From Legionella lansingensis (GTDB lineage Bacteria; Pseudomonadota; Gammaproteobacteria; Legionellales; Legionellaceae): DNA of 64,000 nt. Positions 1-9,878 of this stretch are shown here, piece after piece (positions within the stretch are counted from its first letter, which is position 1; each line of letters opens with the position of its first letter). Location: positions 2,582,001-2,646,000 of the forward strand of contig NZ_LT906451.1 in assembly GCF_900187355.1 (NCBI RefSeq), written 5' to 3'. The position numbers and the translations under genes were made by a program. The notes beneath the pieces were generated by a model. It was given only the letters and a program-made list of their open reading frames with translations, was not told the origin of the DNA and ran no database searches.

Positions 1-599
1 GAGTGACAACCCGCAGCGAGATAGGCGGGCAACTGCCCGAGAGCAACTAAAAAACCACTTAAAAGGATAGCAATCCAGATGCTAAGTGGCGTTTTTTGCC
101 CGTAAAACAGAATGGAAAAGAAAGCAACAACATTCATCAATCCCCAGCGAGCAATAATTTCTTCAACCACGCCCCCATAAAGCATGCAACCATCAAGAGC
201 AAGTACCGTTCGCACTTTGCGCATGATGGCGAAGGTCGCCTCATCTAGAATACTGGCTACTAGACCATAGTAAAGAACGAAGAAAACAACGAGTCCTCCG
301 ATAGTGCAAAGAAGAATGGGTAGTACCATGTTTTGTATCAGAGTCAAAACAGGTTTTCCTTGAAGCAAATTCTCCAATACAGGCGCATTTAATCCTGTTC
401 GTAAAGACAAAACGCTACCTGCAATGGTCAATATCAAGACCATTAATAAGGTTTGTCCTATAGCAAGCCCACTTACTCGTTTTTGTACCCGCTCACTGTT
501 GTCAGGTAGTAAAAGACGAATAAGGCGTGGTACTGCAATAATGACTCCTGGTAGAGCTAAACAACATATAACGATGATGAGAGGCCAATTTAATTGCAT
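1..599 (-). CDS. CPBP-family intramembrane protease-like protein, C-terminus cut by window edge
   Basis: I read 199 codons from an ATG at 599 down to the window edge, so the 3' end is missing. The protein is very hydrophobic, with likely membrane segments near residues 5-25, 48-65, 88-115 and 150-197. A motif EEIIARWGL begins at E146; the EExxxR pattern is the first signature of the CPBP (CAAX-protease and bacteriocin-processing) glutamic intramembrane proteases. The later His motifs would lie outside the window, so activity cannot be judged. The gene starts two bases after the rsmB stop and is probably co-transcribed with it. The family call rests on one motif plus hydrophobicity; the substrate is unknown. 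Confidence 0.6.
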   Translation of the reverse strand, partial: MQLNWPLIIVICCLALPGVIIAVPRLIRLLLPDNSERVQKRVSGLAIGQTLLMVLILTIAGSVLSLRTGLNAPVLENLLQGKPVLTLIQNMVLPILLCTIGGLVVFFVLYYGLVASILDEATFAIMRKVRTVLALDGCMLYGGVVEEIIARWGLMNVVAFFSILFYGQKTPLSIWIAILLSGFLVALGQLPAYLAAGCH

Positions 600-601
600 G
601 A

Positions 602-1882
602 TTACTCTTTCCTAAGAATGCTATAAAAAAATCCGTCTCCGCCCTTTTCTTTGGGTAATATTTGCCAACCATGACCGGTATTTTGTCCCCAAGGTTGCTG
701 TTCATCTATAAACGTGCATTCAGCATGCGCAGCAACAAAACGGGCAATTTGTTCTTCGTTTTCTTCCTTCATAATAGAGCAAGTTGCATAGATAAGTAAC
801 CCACCTTGAGCCAATAATGCCCATAGACTTTTTAGCAAATTGGCTTGTAAGTTAGCAACTGTGGTAATTTCAGCCTCTGTTCGTAATAGTTTGATATCAG
901 GATGGCGCCTTATTACCCCGGTAGCCGAACAAGGAGCATCAAGAAGAATTCGATCAAAAGGTTTCCCATCCCACCACGTATGCGGCTCAAGTGCATCACC
1001 TTTCATTAACATGGCTTGCAAATGAAGGCGCGATAAATTCTCTTGGACTCGCTGCAAACGTCTTTCATCAACATCCAGAGCAATGCAAACGTCTAGATTC
1101 GGCTCCGCTTCAAGAATATGGCAAGTTTTACCGCCTGGAGCACAACAGGCATCCAACAATCTTAATCCTGGCTGAAGATTTAACAGTGAGACAGCCAATT
1201 GCGCCGATTCATCTTGTACAGAGACTTCTCCATTCGCAAAACCTGGCAAAGTCTGCACTTCACAAGCCGTTTCAAGCGTGAGGCCAACTGGAGAATAACG
1301 ATGAGGATAAGCTCGTATGCCTGCTTTTTCTAAGCGTTGCAAATACAATTCTCTATCTGCACAACGCTGGTTGATTCGCAGACTCATCGGCGGATGGCTG
1401 TCATTTGCTTGTAAAACATCTTGCCAATCCTGCGGCCAATCTTGTTGTACGCGTTGGACAAACCATTGAGGATGACCATAAATAAACCGTTGATCATTTG
1501 CCAAGGTAGTCAAAATCGACTGTTGCTCACGACAAAACGTTCGTAACACAGCATTGATCAAGCCTTTGGCCCAATTTTTTTTGATTGCACCAAGCAGATC
1601 AACTGTTTCTTTAACCACGGCATAATCGGGTTTTCGCATAAAATGCAATTGATAAAGGCCTATCAACAGAACTAACCATACTTCAAAAGCTTTTGGGCGT
1701 TTATCAAGAAACCGGTCCGCAATTGCTTGTAGACGAAAATAATGACGACAAACCCCAAAACACAGCTCTTTAGTAAAGGGAGTTACGTCTTTGCTCGCCT
1801 GCAGAGCATGTGACAAAGGAGCTTTTTCCTGTAAAACCGTCCCAAGTATCCATAAAGCCTGTAAGCGATCATTGCTTTTCAT
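602..1882 (-). CDS. rsmB: 16S rRNA (cytosine-967-C5)-methyltransferase RsmB
   Basis: It methylates C967 of 16S rRNA using S-adenosylmethionine in the cytoplasm. An N-terminal helical NusB-like RNA-binding region (about residues 1-140) precedes a Rossmann methyltransferase domain. Both family cysteines are visible: C318 in DAPCSATG and C368 in YATCSIM; the second is the expected nucleophile (E. coli C375). I chose the ATG at 1882, which overlaps the fmt stop as ATGA, over an ATG four codons upstream. This gives 426 residues, the usual size. The fmt-rsmB pair is conserved in gammaproteobacteria, and the overlap implies translational coupling. Confidence 0.95.
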   Translation of the reverse strand: MKSNDRLQALWILGTVLQEKAPLSHALQASKDVTPFTKELCFGVCRHYFRLQAIADRFLDKRPKAFEVWLVLLIGLYQLHFMRKPDYAVVKETVDLLGAIKKNWAKGLINAVLRTFCREQQSILTTLANDQRFIYGHPQWFVQRVQQDWPQDWQDVLQANDSHPPMSLRINQRCADRELYLQRLEKAGIRAYPHRYSPVGLTLETACEVQTLPGFANGEVSVQDESAQLAVSLLNLQPGLRLLDACCAPGGKTCHILEAEPNLDVCIALDVDERRLQRVQENLSRLHLQAMLMKGDALEPHTWWDGKPFDRILLDAPCSATGVIRRHPDIKLLRTEAEITTVANLQANLLKSLWALLAQGGLLIYATCSIMKEENEEQIARFVAAHAECTFIDEQQPWGQNTGHGWQILPKEKGGDGFFYSILRKE

Positions 1883-2814
1883 TCTAAAACGCAACCAATC
1901 TGCAAACGAGAACGATTGGCATTTAACCAGTCCGCCACCGTCATTATCTTGCCACCTGGAAACTGGATATGCTCAATCATCAATGCGTATTGACCTGTAG
2001 CCACTAACATTCCCTTTTTATCAAGAGAAAGAATAGTTCCCGGTTTGCCTGAGGAAGTCGTTTCCACGACGTGAGCACGATGAATTCTCATCACTTCTCC
2101 CTCTACCTCTGTATAGGCAATAGGCCAGGGATTAAAAGCCCGGATTTGATTATGAATTTCGCTAGCTGACTTAGACCAATGAATTGCCGCATCTTCTTTG
2201 TTGATTTTGCCGGCATAGGTAACTTGACTTTCATCTTGGGGTACAGGTTGCACTCGATTAGTGGCCAAAGCATCAAGTGTTGCTAATAGTGGAGCCACTG
2301 CGAGTTCAGCCAAGCGATTATGCAAGCTCCCTGCCGTATCATCAGCAAAAATAGGACAGCTTGCTTCAGCCAGTTTGGCTCCTGTGTCCATTCCAACATC
2401 CATTTGCATGATGGTTACACCCGTTTCTGTATCACCATGAAGTATGGCATGCTGTATTGGCGAAGCTCCTCTCCAACGGGGTAGTAAAGAAGCATGAACA
2501 TTGACACAGCCAAATTTCGGTATTGATAAGACGGGAGGAGGCAAAATCAAACCATAGGCAATCACCACCATCACATCAGGTTGCAACGCCTTGAGTTCGT
2601 TGACAGTATCCTCATTTTTAAAATTAACCGGTTGATAGACGGATAATTTTTTGCTTACTGCCCACATTTTTACCGCAGAAGGTTGTAACTTACGGCCGCG
2701 TCCTGCGGGTCTATCAGGTTGTGTATACACCGCAAGCAATTGATGGGAGGACGCTGCAAGTGCTCTAAGACAGGGCAGGCCAAATTCCGGCGTTCCTGCA
2801 AATACGATATTCAA
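1879..2814 (-). CDS. fmt: Methionyl-tRNA formyltransferase
   Basis: It transfers a formyl group from 10-formyltetrahydrofolate to initiator Met-tRNA. The 311-residue protein has the formyltransferase core, with [16 protein letters not shown] at residues 105-120 holding the expected catalytic N105 and H107, and D143 in [11 protein letters not shown]-terminal OB-like tRNA-binding domain follows from about residue 205. In most relatives def lies immediately upstream; here 164 bases containing a dispersed repeat separate them, so fmt may rely on its own promoter or on read-through. The stop overlaps the rsmB start. Confidence 0.96.
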   Translation of the reverse strand: MNIVFAGTPEFGLPCLRALAASSHQLLAVYTQPDRPAGRGRKLQPSAVKMWAVSKKLSVYQPVNFKNEDTVNELKALQPDVMVVIAYGLILPPPVLSIPKFGCVNVHASLLPRWRGASPIQHAILHGDTETGVTIMQMDVGMDTGAKLAEASCPIFADDTAGSLHNRLAELAVAPLLATLDALATNRVQPVPQDESQVTYAGKINKEDAAIHWSKSASEIHNQIRAFNPWPIAYTEVEGEVMRIHRAHVVETTSSGKPGTILSLDKKGMLVATGQYALMIEHIQFPGGKIMTVADWLNANRSRLQIGCVLE

Positions 2815-2830
2815 AGTTTGCTCCTCAAGC

Positions 2831-2962
2831 TTAATCCCCCCTCACCCTACCCTCTGCCACAAGAGAGAGGAAAAATATATGTGCTCCTCTACCAAGAGAA
2901 AAGGAATGCCTCTCCCCTTGTGGGGGAGGTCGACGCGCATAGCGCGGCGGGTGAGAAGGATT
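2831..2962. repeat. Intergenic dispersed-type repeat between def and fmt
   Basis: This segment separates def from fmt. It starts with CCCCCTCACCCTACCCTCT, continues with alternating purine and pyrimidine tracts, and ends with CGACGCGCATAGCGCGGCGG. A local dyad CTCCCC...GGGGAG lies near 2912-2927. It codes for nothing convincing and differs in composition from the flanking genes. Sequences of this style are common dispersed intergenic elements in several proteobacteria, but I cannot see a second copy in this window. The boundaries are approximate. Confidence 0.5.
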
Positions 2963-2978
2963 ACAATCAGCGAGCTTC

Positions 2979-3488
2979 TTATTTCCGAGCTTTCTGCCGT
3001 TTGTATTTATCCAACTTTCTTCTTGCCATTGCGCGCTTCAAGGGTGAAAGCAAATCGACAAATAGTCTGCCATTCATATGATCTATTTCGTGCTGAAAAC
3101 ATTCGGCCAAAAGCCCTTCAGCCGTCATTTCATAGGGTTTGCCAAAACGATCTTGTGCACGAATTGTAACTTTTTGCGCACGAGTGACAGTATCATAGGC
3201 ACCAGGCACCGATAAACAGCCTTCCTGATATTCCATCTGTCCTTCAGACGCTACGATTTCCGGATTTGCCAAAACAAGTTGCTGTGTTTTGTCTCCCAAA
3301 ACATCAACAACTGACAAACGTAAACTGACACCGATTTGTGGAGCAGCCAAACCGACACCATTGACGCCATACATGGTTTCAAACATATCATCGATCAAGC
3401 TTTGCAAGCTCTCATCAAAATGTTCAACAGGTTTTGCGATTTGCCGCAATCTTGGATCAGGCAAATAGAGAATCTTACGAATTGCCAT
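2979..3488 (-). CDS. def: Peptide deformylase
   Basis: It removes the formyl group from nascent N-formylmethionyl peptides at the ribosome. All three motifs are intact in 169 residues: GVGLAAPQ at about 45-52, EGCLS with metal ligand C91, and QHEIDH with H133, E134 and H137. It is the first gene of the minus-strand group def-fmt-rsmB and lies divergent from dprA. This is the canonical enzyme; a second, divergent deformylase-like gene with a signal peptide occurs at 55750-56412. Confidence 0.96.
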   Translation of the reverse strand: MAIRKILYLPDPRLRQIAKPVEHFDESLQSLIDDMFETMYGVNGVGLAAPQIGVSLRLSVVDVLGDKTQQLVLANPEIVASEGQMEYQEGCLSVPGAYDTVTRAQKVTIRAQDRFGKPYEMTAEGLLAECFQHEIDHMNGRLFVDLLSPLKRAMARRKLDKYKRQKARK

Positions 3489-3613
3489 ACTTATCTATTT
3501 AAAACATACGATGCGTGATATTATTGCCCAATACCTCGTGCCACCGCAAGATGCCACATCTCGGAGAAGTTACACACTTCGCTTAATGCTTCTCACTGAT
3601 AGGCAGACCTATC

Positions 3614-4714
3614 TTGCCAATTAATGGATTATTCACTTTGACGAACAACAAACCTTATTTTATCGCACTAAATAAAATTCCTTTTATTGGTCCACGCACT
3701 ATCGCCAATTTATGGGCACGCTGGCCGCGACTGGAAGACATGTTTAAGTTGTCAAAACAGCAACTAGAGAAGGAAGGTCTATCAACTCGACTTGCTGAGT
3801 CCATCACTAAGTTCTCATTGAATGAAATTGAAACAGATTTATGCTGGCAGGAAACGAGTAACCAGTATGTACTCACTTGGGAAGATCCTCTGTACCCAAG
3901 TCTACTGAAAGAAATTCATGATCCTCCAGTCGTGCTTTATGCACGTGGAGATCTCACCTGTTTACAACAGCCGACTGTCGCCATTGTTGGTAGCCGTAAA
4001 CCCTCTATCCTGGGGAGTGAAACTGCATGGCGCTTTGCCTCTGGTTTGGCTTCTCATCAACTCACCATTGTTAGTGGTCTGGCCTTAGGAATTGATGCTC
4101 AAGCTCATGGTGGCTGTTTAGAAGCGACGGGGAAAACGATTGCGGTCATGGGAACAGGAATTGATCAAATTTATCCTCGTCAACATCGAGCTCTTGCTGA
4201 TAAAATCCAGCAAAATGGCTTGTTATTAAGCGAATTTCCTTTAAAAACTCCCCCAAAAGCTGGACATTTTCCACGCAGAAATCGTATAATAAGTGGTTTA
4301 TCATTAGCCATCCTGGTTGTTGAGTCGGCAATTAAGAGTGGCTCATTGATCACTGCACGACTGGCTCTGGAGCAAAATCGCGACGTCCTGGCTATACCAG
4401 GATCGATTCTTAATCCTCAAGCCAGAGGCTGTCACTATCTTCTGCAGCAAGGAGCGAAGTTAGTGACTTCAATTCAGGATGTCATGGACGAGTTAGGTCT
4501 GGATAGTAAGCAAGTCATACAAGCTAACCCAACACTATCCCTTGCCACGGATAACCAAAACCTAGTAAAGTGCATTGGCTTCGAGATAACGAGCGTGGAT
4601 CAAATCATTGCACGAAGTGGGTTAGGCATTGAAGAGGTAGTCAGCTCCCTGGCTACATTAGAATTACAAGGGACAATTAAAGCAGTTCCTGGTGGCTACA
4701 TGAGGTGCGCGTAA
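3614..4714 (+). CDS. dprA: DNA-processing protein DprA (Smf)
   Basis: In natural transformation DprA loads RecA on incoming single-stranded DNA. The protein has an N-terminal helical SAM/HhH-like part (about 1-80), a central Rossmann-like DprA domain with VAIVGSRKPS and SGLALGIDAQAH near residues 120-160, and a C-terminal winged-helix part. The listed start is TTG at 3614. A second in-frame TTG at 3638 is as plausible, because a small hairpin (3598-3613) covers the purine-rich AGG that would serve the first start. No ATG lies near. The stop overlaps the smg start (TAATG). A LysM-protein gene often found before dprA in relatives is absent. Confidence 0.93.
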   Translation: MPINGLFTLTNNKPYFIALNKIPFIGPRTIANLWARWPRLEDMFKLSKQQLEKEGLSTRLAESITKFSLNEIETDLCWQETSNQYVLTWEDPLYPSLLKEIHDPPVVLYARGDLTCLQQPTVAIVGSRKPSILGSETAWRFASGLASHQLTIVSGLALGIDAQAHGGCLEATGKTIAVMGTGIDQIYPRQHRALADKIQQNGLLLSEFPLKTPPKAGHFPRRNRIISGLSLAILVVESAIKSGSLITARLALEQNRDVLAIPGSILNPQARGCHYLLQQGAKLVTSIQDVMDELGLDSKQVIQANPTLSLATDNQNLVKCIGFEITSVDQIIARSGLGIEEVVSSLATLELQGTIKAVPGGYMRCA

Positions 4715-5139
4715 TGAAAGATAGTTTGTTTGAAATATTAATGAGTTTTTTTGAAAAAAGCTTGGCACAGTTGAAAGAAAGTCAAACGAGTGTTGATGAT
4801 AGCCAAGAGACAGGAGAGAACCTAAGCCTGGAAGATCGCACCATCTACATCAGAGATGCAAAAAAAACTGCCATGCGCTTATTTACTGTAGATGAGCAGA
4901 GAAAACTCACGAAAGCAAGCTATCAATTTCTAACACGCCTGATGCTTTTAGGAGTTATTGCTGAAGAAACCATGGAATTGATTATCAATCAGCTATTATT
5001 TTCCGAATCCCGCTTTGTCAGTTTGCAAGAAACCAAATGGACAATCCGCAACGCACTTGCCGATAACCTTGATGCGAATCAGTTAGCTTTTCTTGATCTT
5101 GTGCTATATCAAAAAGAAGATAAGTTACCGTTGCATTAA
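4714..5139 (+). CDS. smg: Smg family protein (DUF494)
   Basis: This small, acidic, helical cytoplasmic protein belongs to the Smg/DUF494 family, whose function is unknown. It is recognised by the opening MKDSLFEILMSFFE, the length (141 residues) and its place between dprA and topA. I start at the ATG at 4714, which overlaps the dprA stop in TAATG and has GAGG at 4702-4705, instead of the in-frame ATG three codons earlier. It is probably co-expressed with dprA and topA. Confidence 0.9.
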   Translation: MKDSLFEILMSFFEKSLAQLKESQTSVDDSQETGENLSLEDRTIYIRDAKKTAMRLFTVDEQRKLTKASYQFLTRLMLLGVIAEETMELIINQLLFSESRFVSLQETKWTIRNALADNLDANQLAFLDLVLYQKEDKLPLH

Positions 5140-5168
5140 TTTATTACCACAAGGAAGGTTAATTCTTT

Positions 5169-7445
5169 ATGAGCAAACACTTGGTTGTCGTGGAATCACC
5201 CGCGAAAGCTAAAACAATTCAAAAGTATTTAGGCAAAGATTATGACGTATTGGCCTCTTATGGCCACGTCAGAGATCTTCCTGCGCGAAAAGGTTCCGTT
5301 AATCCTGATAATCAGTTTTATATGACTTATACGCCGATAGAAAAGAATCTCAGACATATTGAATCCATTGCCAAAGCCTTAAAAAATTCTGACTCTCTTC
5401 TATTAGCAACAGACCCTGATCGTGAAGGGGAAGCCATTTCCTGGCATGTGTATGAACTAATGAAAGAAAGGAATCTACTAAAAGACAAAGAAGTTCACCG
5501 CATTTTTTTTAATGAAATAACCAAATCAGCTATTCAAGAAGCAATAAGTAACCCACGTTCTATTTCCATGGATTTGGTAAATGCTCAGCAGGCTCGGCGA
5601 GCTCTCGATTATCTTGTAGGTTTCAATTTATCACCTTTATTATGGAAAAAAATTCGCCGCGGTCTTTCAGCTGGTCGTGTACAGAGTCCAGCATTGCGAC
5701 TTATTGTGGAGCGCGAAGAAGAAATAGAACGTTTTGTACCACAAGAGTATTGGAAAATTTTAGCTCTTTGCCAACATGACAATACTGCTTTTCAAGCAAG
5801 ACTGACTCATTTTTCCAAAACTAAATTACAGCAATTTACGGTCAATGAGTCGGGACAAGCACACAATATAAAAAACACTTTATTGAAAGAAGCACAAGGT
5901 TTCCTTGTCGTTGCTAACATTGAGAAAAAACAACGTAAACGTAATCCAGCTGCCCCCTTCATCACCTCTACCTTGCAGCAGGAAGCAGCTCGAAAATTAG
6001 GCTTTACTGCCAGAAAAACCATGATGGTCGCCCAGCAACTCTATGAAGGTATCGATATCGGCACAGGAACTGTGGGTTTAATTACCTACATGCGTACTGA
6101 CTCGGTTAACTTAGCCCGAGATGCGATTGAAGAAATTCGCAGTTACATTCATGAACGTTATGGCCAAGATAATTGCCCAAGTTCACCTCGACTATACAAG
6201 ACTAAATCAAAAAATGCTCAAGAAGCGCATGAAGCCATTCGTCCTACCTCCATTAAACGCACCCCTGAAATGCTTGAGCAATCGCTCACCAGTGATCAAT
6301 TCAAATTGTATAATCTCATTTGGAAACGCACAGTGGCTTGTCAAATGGCCGAAGCGGTGATTGATACTGTCGCTGTTGATTTAAGCTGTGGTACAGGCAA
6401 TATGTTTCGCGCTAATGGCTCAACAATTACTTTTCCTGGGTTTCTTTCTATCTACGAAGAAGGACGTGATGATACTCAGGATGATGAGGAAAATGCGTTA
6501 CTCCCGGCATTGAAAGTCGGTGAAAAAGTGCATTTAAAAGATATTCTTGCAAAACAACATTTTACTGAACCTCCACCACGGTATTCTGAGGCTTCACTTG
6601 TGAAAGCTTTGGAAGAATATGATATTGGCCGCCCATCGACTTACGCCACAATTATTCATACGTTGCAACAACGTGAATATGTGACTGTCGATAAAAAACG
6701 ATTCATCCCAACAGACGTAGGACGGATTGTTAATCGCTTCCTTACTGGACATTTTACCCGCTATGTAGATTACCAATTTACTGCACAGTTGGAAGATACA
6801 TTGGATGCAATATCCCGTGGTGAACGAGATTGGATACCCGTCCTGGAAGAGTTTTGGAAGCCCTTTATTAGTCAGATTGAAAATACGGATACTCAGGTAC
6901 AACGCAAAGACGTTACCACTGAAGCTCTCGAGGAAAAATGCCCGAAATGTGGGAAACCACTTGCTATTCGCTTAGGGAAACGTGGTCGGTTCATTGGTTG
7001 TACGGGTTATCCCGAATGTGATTACACGCAAGACTTGAACACCCAGGAAGGCGACAAAGCGGAACCAGAGGTTGTAGAAGGACGCGTATGCCCAGAATGT
7101 TCTGGTCCTCTACATATTAAAATCGGCCGTTATGGTCGTTTTATTGGTTGTAGTAATTTCCCCCGTTGCAAGTACATTGAACCCTTAGAAAAACCAGCGG
7201 ATACCGCTGTACAATGTCCCAAATGCCACCAAGCAACTATCTTGAAGCGCAAATCTCGTAAAGGGAAAATATTTTATTCTTGTGGTAATTATCCTAAGTG
7301 CGACTATGCACTGTGGAATGAACCGATTGATAAGCCCTGTCCCAAATGTGCCTGGCCGTTGTTAACCGTCAAAGAAACAAAGCGCTCTGGAAAGCAAATT
7401 ATTTGTCCTAAAGAAGGTTGCGGCTACACTGCAAGTGAGGAATGA
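5169..7445 (+). CDS. topA: DNA topoisomerase I
   Basis: This type IA topoisomerase relaxes negative supercoils behind transcription and replication. The 758-residue protein starts with the TOPRIM domain (LVVVESPAKAKTI, with DPDREGE near residues 97-103), followed by the cleavage-strand passage domain with the active tyrosine Y307 in ITYMRTDS. The C-terminus carries four cysteine-cluster zinc-ribbon-like repeats beginning CPKCG, CPECS, CPKCH and CPKCA (from about residue 590). Length and domain order are normal for gammaproteobacterial TopA. It follows smg by 29 bases and ends in a short hairpin region. Confidence 0.97.
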   Translation: MSKHLVVVESPAKAKTIQKYLGKDYDVLASYGHVRDLPARKGSVNPDNQFYMTYTPIEKNLRHIESIAKALKNSDSLLLATDPDREGEAISWHVYELMKERNLLKDKEVHRIFFNEITKSAIQEAISNPRSISMDLVNAQQARRALDYLVGFNLSPLLWKKIRRGLSAGRVQSPALRLIVEREEEIERFVPQEYWKILALCQHDNTAFQARLTHFSKTKLQQFTVNESGQAHNIKNTLLKEAQGFLVVANIEKKQRKRNPAAPFITSTLQQEAARKLGFTARKTMMVAQQLYEGIDIGTGTVGLITYMRTDSVNLARDAIEEIRSYIHERYGQDNCPSSPRLYKTKSKNAQEAHEAIRPTSIKRTPEMLEQSLTSDQFKLYNLIWKRTVACQMAEAVIDTVAVDLSCGTGNMFRANGSTITFPGFLSIYEEGRDDTQDDEENALLPALKVGEKVHLKDILAKQHFTEPPPRYSEASLVKALEEYDIGRPSTYATIIHTLQQREYVTVDKKRFIPTDVGRIVNRFLTGHFTRYVDYQFTAQLEDTLDAISRGERDWIPVLEEFWKPFISQIENTDTQVQRKDVTTEALEEKCPKCGKPLAIRLGKRGRFIGCTGYPECDYTQDLNTQEGDKAEPEVVEGRVCPECSGPLHIKIGRYGRFIGCSNFPRCKYIEPLEKPADTAVQCPKCHQATILKRKSRKGKIFYSCGNYPKCDYALWNEPIDKPCPKCAWPLLTVKETKRSGKQIICPKEGCGYTASEE

Positions 7446-7470
7446 TTGTCAGGATCTCTGATGAACGTAA

Positions 7471-7490
7471 CCCGGCTGATTGCAGCCGGG
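7471..7490 (+). terminator. Hairpin downstream of topA
   Basis: CCCGGCTG (7471-7478) pairs perfectly with CAGCCGGG (7483-7490) across a 4-base loop, 26 bases after the topA stop. No T-run follows, so it is a weak intrinsic terminator at best. It may act as an mRNA 3' stabiliser between the convergent topA and glyoxalase-fold genes. Confidence 0.45.
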
Positions 7491-7518
7491 AGTTACTCTG
7501 TAAGCAGACTACACTTAG

Positions 7519-7887
7519 CTACCTTGGATTATTAAGCTGGTGCAAGGTGATTGCATTTCCTTCTGAGTCAATTATCACCGCCATCCGACAAACAGGGGAA
7601 GAAAAAATATCTAATTTGAATTTGACGTTTTCTTCTTTGAGATGAGAAACCAATTTGTCCAAATCCTCAACTTCAAAAGCAATAGAGCCGCCAGCATTTG
7701 CACTTGGCTTTAATCCTTCAGCCAGATCAGTGATAGTGAAACAGCCTCCATCAGGTAAATCATATTCAACCCAACGACCATTTGCGGTTATACTTCCAAC
7801 AGTAAGCCCAAGCTTTTTTTCATAAAACTGTCTGGCACGATTGAGATCCTCAACAGGATACATTGTAAAAGCGACCTTCTTTAACAT
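7519..7887 (-). CDS. VOC (glyoxalase/bleomycin-resistance fold) family protein
   Basis: This 122-residue protein opens with KVAFTMYPVEDLNRARQFYE, the typical first beta-alpha module of the vicinal-oxygen-chelate superfamily, and closes with a second module ending in IIDSEGNAITLHQL. Single-domain VOC proteins dimerise and bind a metal, but they serve many roles (glyoxalase, dioxygenase, drug binding), so the substrate cannot be named. It is first downstream of the threonine aldolase gene on the same strand (gap 12 bases), suggesting co-transcription. Confidence 0.75.
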   Translation of the reverse strand: MLKKVAFTMYPVEDLNRARQFYEKKLGLTVGSITANGRWVEYDLPDGGCFTITDLAEGLKPSANAGGSIAFEVEDLDKLVSHLKEENVKFKLDIFSSPVCRMAVIIDSEGNAITLHQLNNPR

Positions 7888-7899
7888 AGATCCTCCTCT

Positions 7900-8931
7900 C
7901 TAGGTTCTATAGGGGCTTGCATAAAAGTTCTTAATTTCTTTAATGACCAAAATGATGTCCTTATGCGAGATATCTAAGTGTGTCACTAATCTCACAATGC
8001 CTTTTTTGTTCGCTTGCTTTGGGAATAAAATACCTTTTTGCTGTAAGTGCGATTGTAATTCAGAATAACCATGTGCAAATCTTACAAAGATCATATTTGT
8101 CTGCAATCCCTCGACGTCTATACCCTCGATTTCTGCTAAAGTAGTGCCCAAAAGAAAAGCGTGCTCATGATCCTCGTGCAAGCGCGCCACATTATTTTCC
8201 AAAGCATAAATACATGCAGCCGCAAGAATGCCCGCTTGACGCATACCACCGCCTAAGATTTTTCGCCATCTTCTGGCTCTTCGAATGAATTCTTTTGTTC
8301 CACAAAGCACTGAACCAACAGGAGCACCCAAGCCTTTGGAAAGACAAATCGATACGGAATCAACATGCGCGCTAATTGCATGCAGAGGCACTTGCAGTTG
8401 AACTGCAGCATTAAAAACTCTGGCTCCATCTAGATGACTTTGGAGATTGTGTTCACCACAGAATAACCGTACTTTTTTTAAATAATCGAGAGGTAGGACT
8501 TTCCCATCCGTGGTGTTTTCAAGACATAGCAATTTGGTGCGTGGATGATGATCGTCCAATGGCTTAATGGCTAAAGCAATTTTATCCAAAGGCAACGTTC
8601 CATCTTCAGCAAATTCAAGTGGCTGTGGCTGAACACTGCCTAAAACAGCGGCGCCACCACCTTCCCACATATAAGTATGAGCCGTTTGTCCAACGATGTA
8701 TTCATCGCCTCGTTCGCAGTGCGCCATAACAGCCATTAGATTCGATTGCGTGCCAGAAGGTGCAAAAACGGCTGCCTCCATGCCAGCTTTATCTGCCAGC
8801 ATCTCTTCTAACTTGATAACAGTGGGATCCTCACCCCAAACATCGTCACCAACTTCCGCATGCATCATGAATTGCAGCATCGCTTTATCAGGTTTGGTCA
8901 TCGTATCGCTACGAAAATCAATTTTTTTCAT
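7900..8931 (-). CDS. ltaE: Low-specificity L-threonine aldolase
   Basis: This PLP enzyme splits L-threonine or allo-threonine to glycine and acetaldehyde. Family marks are the start KKIDFRSDTMTKP, APSGTQSNLMA near residue 60, the HLDGARVFNAA segment, and SICLSKGLGAPVGS, whose lysine carries PLP. It is about 343 residues, the normal size. I use the ATG at 8931, which matches the conserved N-terminus; another ATG at 8943 overlaps the upstream stop as TAATG and would add MRSN. It is closely linked to the upstream APH-type kinase gene. Confidence 0.9.
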   Translation of the reverse strand: MKKIDFRSDTMTKPDKAMLQFMMHAEVGDDVWGEDPTVIKLEEMLADKAGMEAAVFAPSGTQSNLMAVMAHCERGDEYIVGQTAHTYMWEGGGAAVLGSVQPQPLEFAEDGTLPLDKIALAIKPLDDHHPRTKLLCLENTTDGKVLPLDYLKKVRLFCGEHNLQSHLDGARVFNAAVQLQVPLHAISAHVDSVSICLSKGLGAPVGSVLCGTKEFIRRARRWRKILGGGMRQAGILAAACIYALENNVARLHEDHEHAFLLGTTLAEIEGIDVEGLQTNMIFVRFAHGYSELQSHLQQKGILFPKQANKKGIVRLVTHLDISHKDIILVIKEIKNFYASPYRT

Positions 8932-8942
8932 GTTAGATCTCA

Positions 8943-9878
8943 TTATCCATTTGGTAAGTCTCTTGCGGCTTCGATATAAATCCGCTTAAGTTCTCGCAAC
9001 TTGCCTCGAATGAAATTAATGGTTTGTAAGGTTTGTCTAGCATTTTCTTGCCAACCCTGACTTAGGGCATAAGCATACCATAATAGCCAGGTATGCAGCG
9101 TCAACCCCCAGAGGATATTATCTCCTCGTGGTAATTGTTTGGCATCATTAGCATAACCTGCTAATGCCGCTTGAAATAGTTTCTTATCAAAAATCAAAAC
9201 AGCTAAACCTGAACAATTGCTTGCCAAGCCGATAAGCTCTACGAAGGGATGAATAAGACCAGCACTCTCCCAATCAATTAAGTGCGGTGTGTCTTCATTT
9301 TTCCAAACAACATTGTGCAAATGAATGTCACGATGACTCACAACCATGTTCTCTGCATCATAGTCATGATACTTATTGCAATGCTCAACTAAAGTAGATA
9401 CCCAAGCAGGATAAGTTCCTGTTGCAGGTAATTGGATCTCGGGAAGCATTTTCGCTTTATCTTGTGGCAATCTTAGAGCATGCAATTGCGCGAGAACGCC
9501 TCCGAGCTTAAAAGCCTGAATTTCAGTGACAGCATCGGTAACTCGACCTTCACAATAAGGGAAAATGAGCCTTGAGGATGAGTTAGCAGCATTGGGTTCA
9601 AGACATGCACTAAACACCGGTGCAAACGTAGAACCCAGCTTTGCTGCCACCAAGACTGTAAGAGACGCGGTAAACGCAATTTGCGAAGGACTACTTGTGC
9701 CTAACCAGCTATGTTTGGAAAAGGTTTTGCAAACCCATTTGCTGTGATCTTGAAGCTCAATGATATCCGTTTGGTGCTGATAACTACCTTGCAAAGGCTG
9801 GACAGAAATGATGATTTCTGTAAAAAAGGCTTGCGACCAATGTTTATTAGCGAGTTTCGAAGGACGTCTATTATTCAT
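8943..9878 (-). CDS. APH/choline-kinase-like phosphotransferase
   Basis: This 311-residue protein has the protein-kinase-like aminoglycoside/choline kinase fold. The catalytic loop HRDIHLHNVVW and the metal-binding IDWE are both present, so it is probably an active small-molecule kinase. The N-terminal lobe is less conserved. Candidate substrates in this family include choline, ethanolamine, thiamine, sugars and aminoglycosides, and the sequence alone does not decide. It overlaps the upstream PH-domain gene by 8 bases and touches the aldolase gene, so the set behaves as an operon. Confidence 0.75.
   Translation of the reverse strand: MNNRRPSKLANKHWSQAFFTEIIISVQPLQGSYQHQTDIIELQDHSKWVCKTFSKHSWLGTSSPSQIAFTASLTVLVAAKLGSTFAPVFSACLEPNAANSSSRLIFPYCEGRVTDAVTEIQAFKLGGVLAQLHALRLPQDKAKMLPEIQLPATGTYPAWVSTLVEHCNKYHDYDAENMVVSHRDIHLHNVVWKNEDTPHLIDWESAGLIHPFVELIGLASNCSGLAVLIFDKKLFQAALAGYANDAKQLPRGDNILWGLTLHTWLLWYAYALSQGWQENARQTLQTINFIRGKLRELKRIYIEAARDLPNG

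Noticed and set aside
424-615. Plus-strand ORF near the left edge
   Set aside because: It is the antisense shadow of the CPBP-like gene, which has a clear motif and membrane pattern.
2719-3081. Plus-strand open frame across fmt and the def-fmt repeat
   Set aside because: It overlaps the start of fmt and the end of def in antisense and mostly covers repeat DNA.
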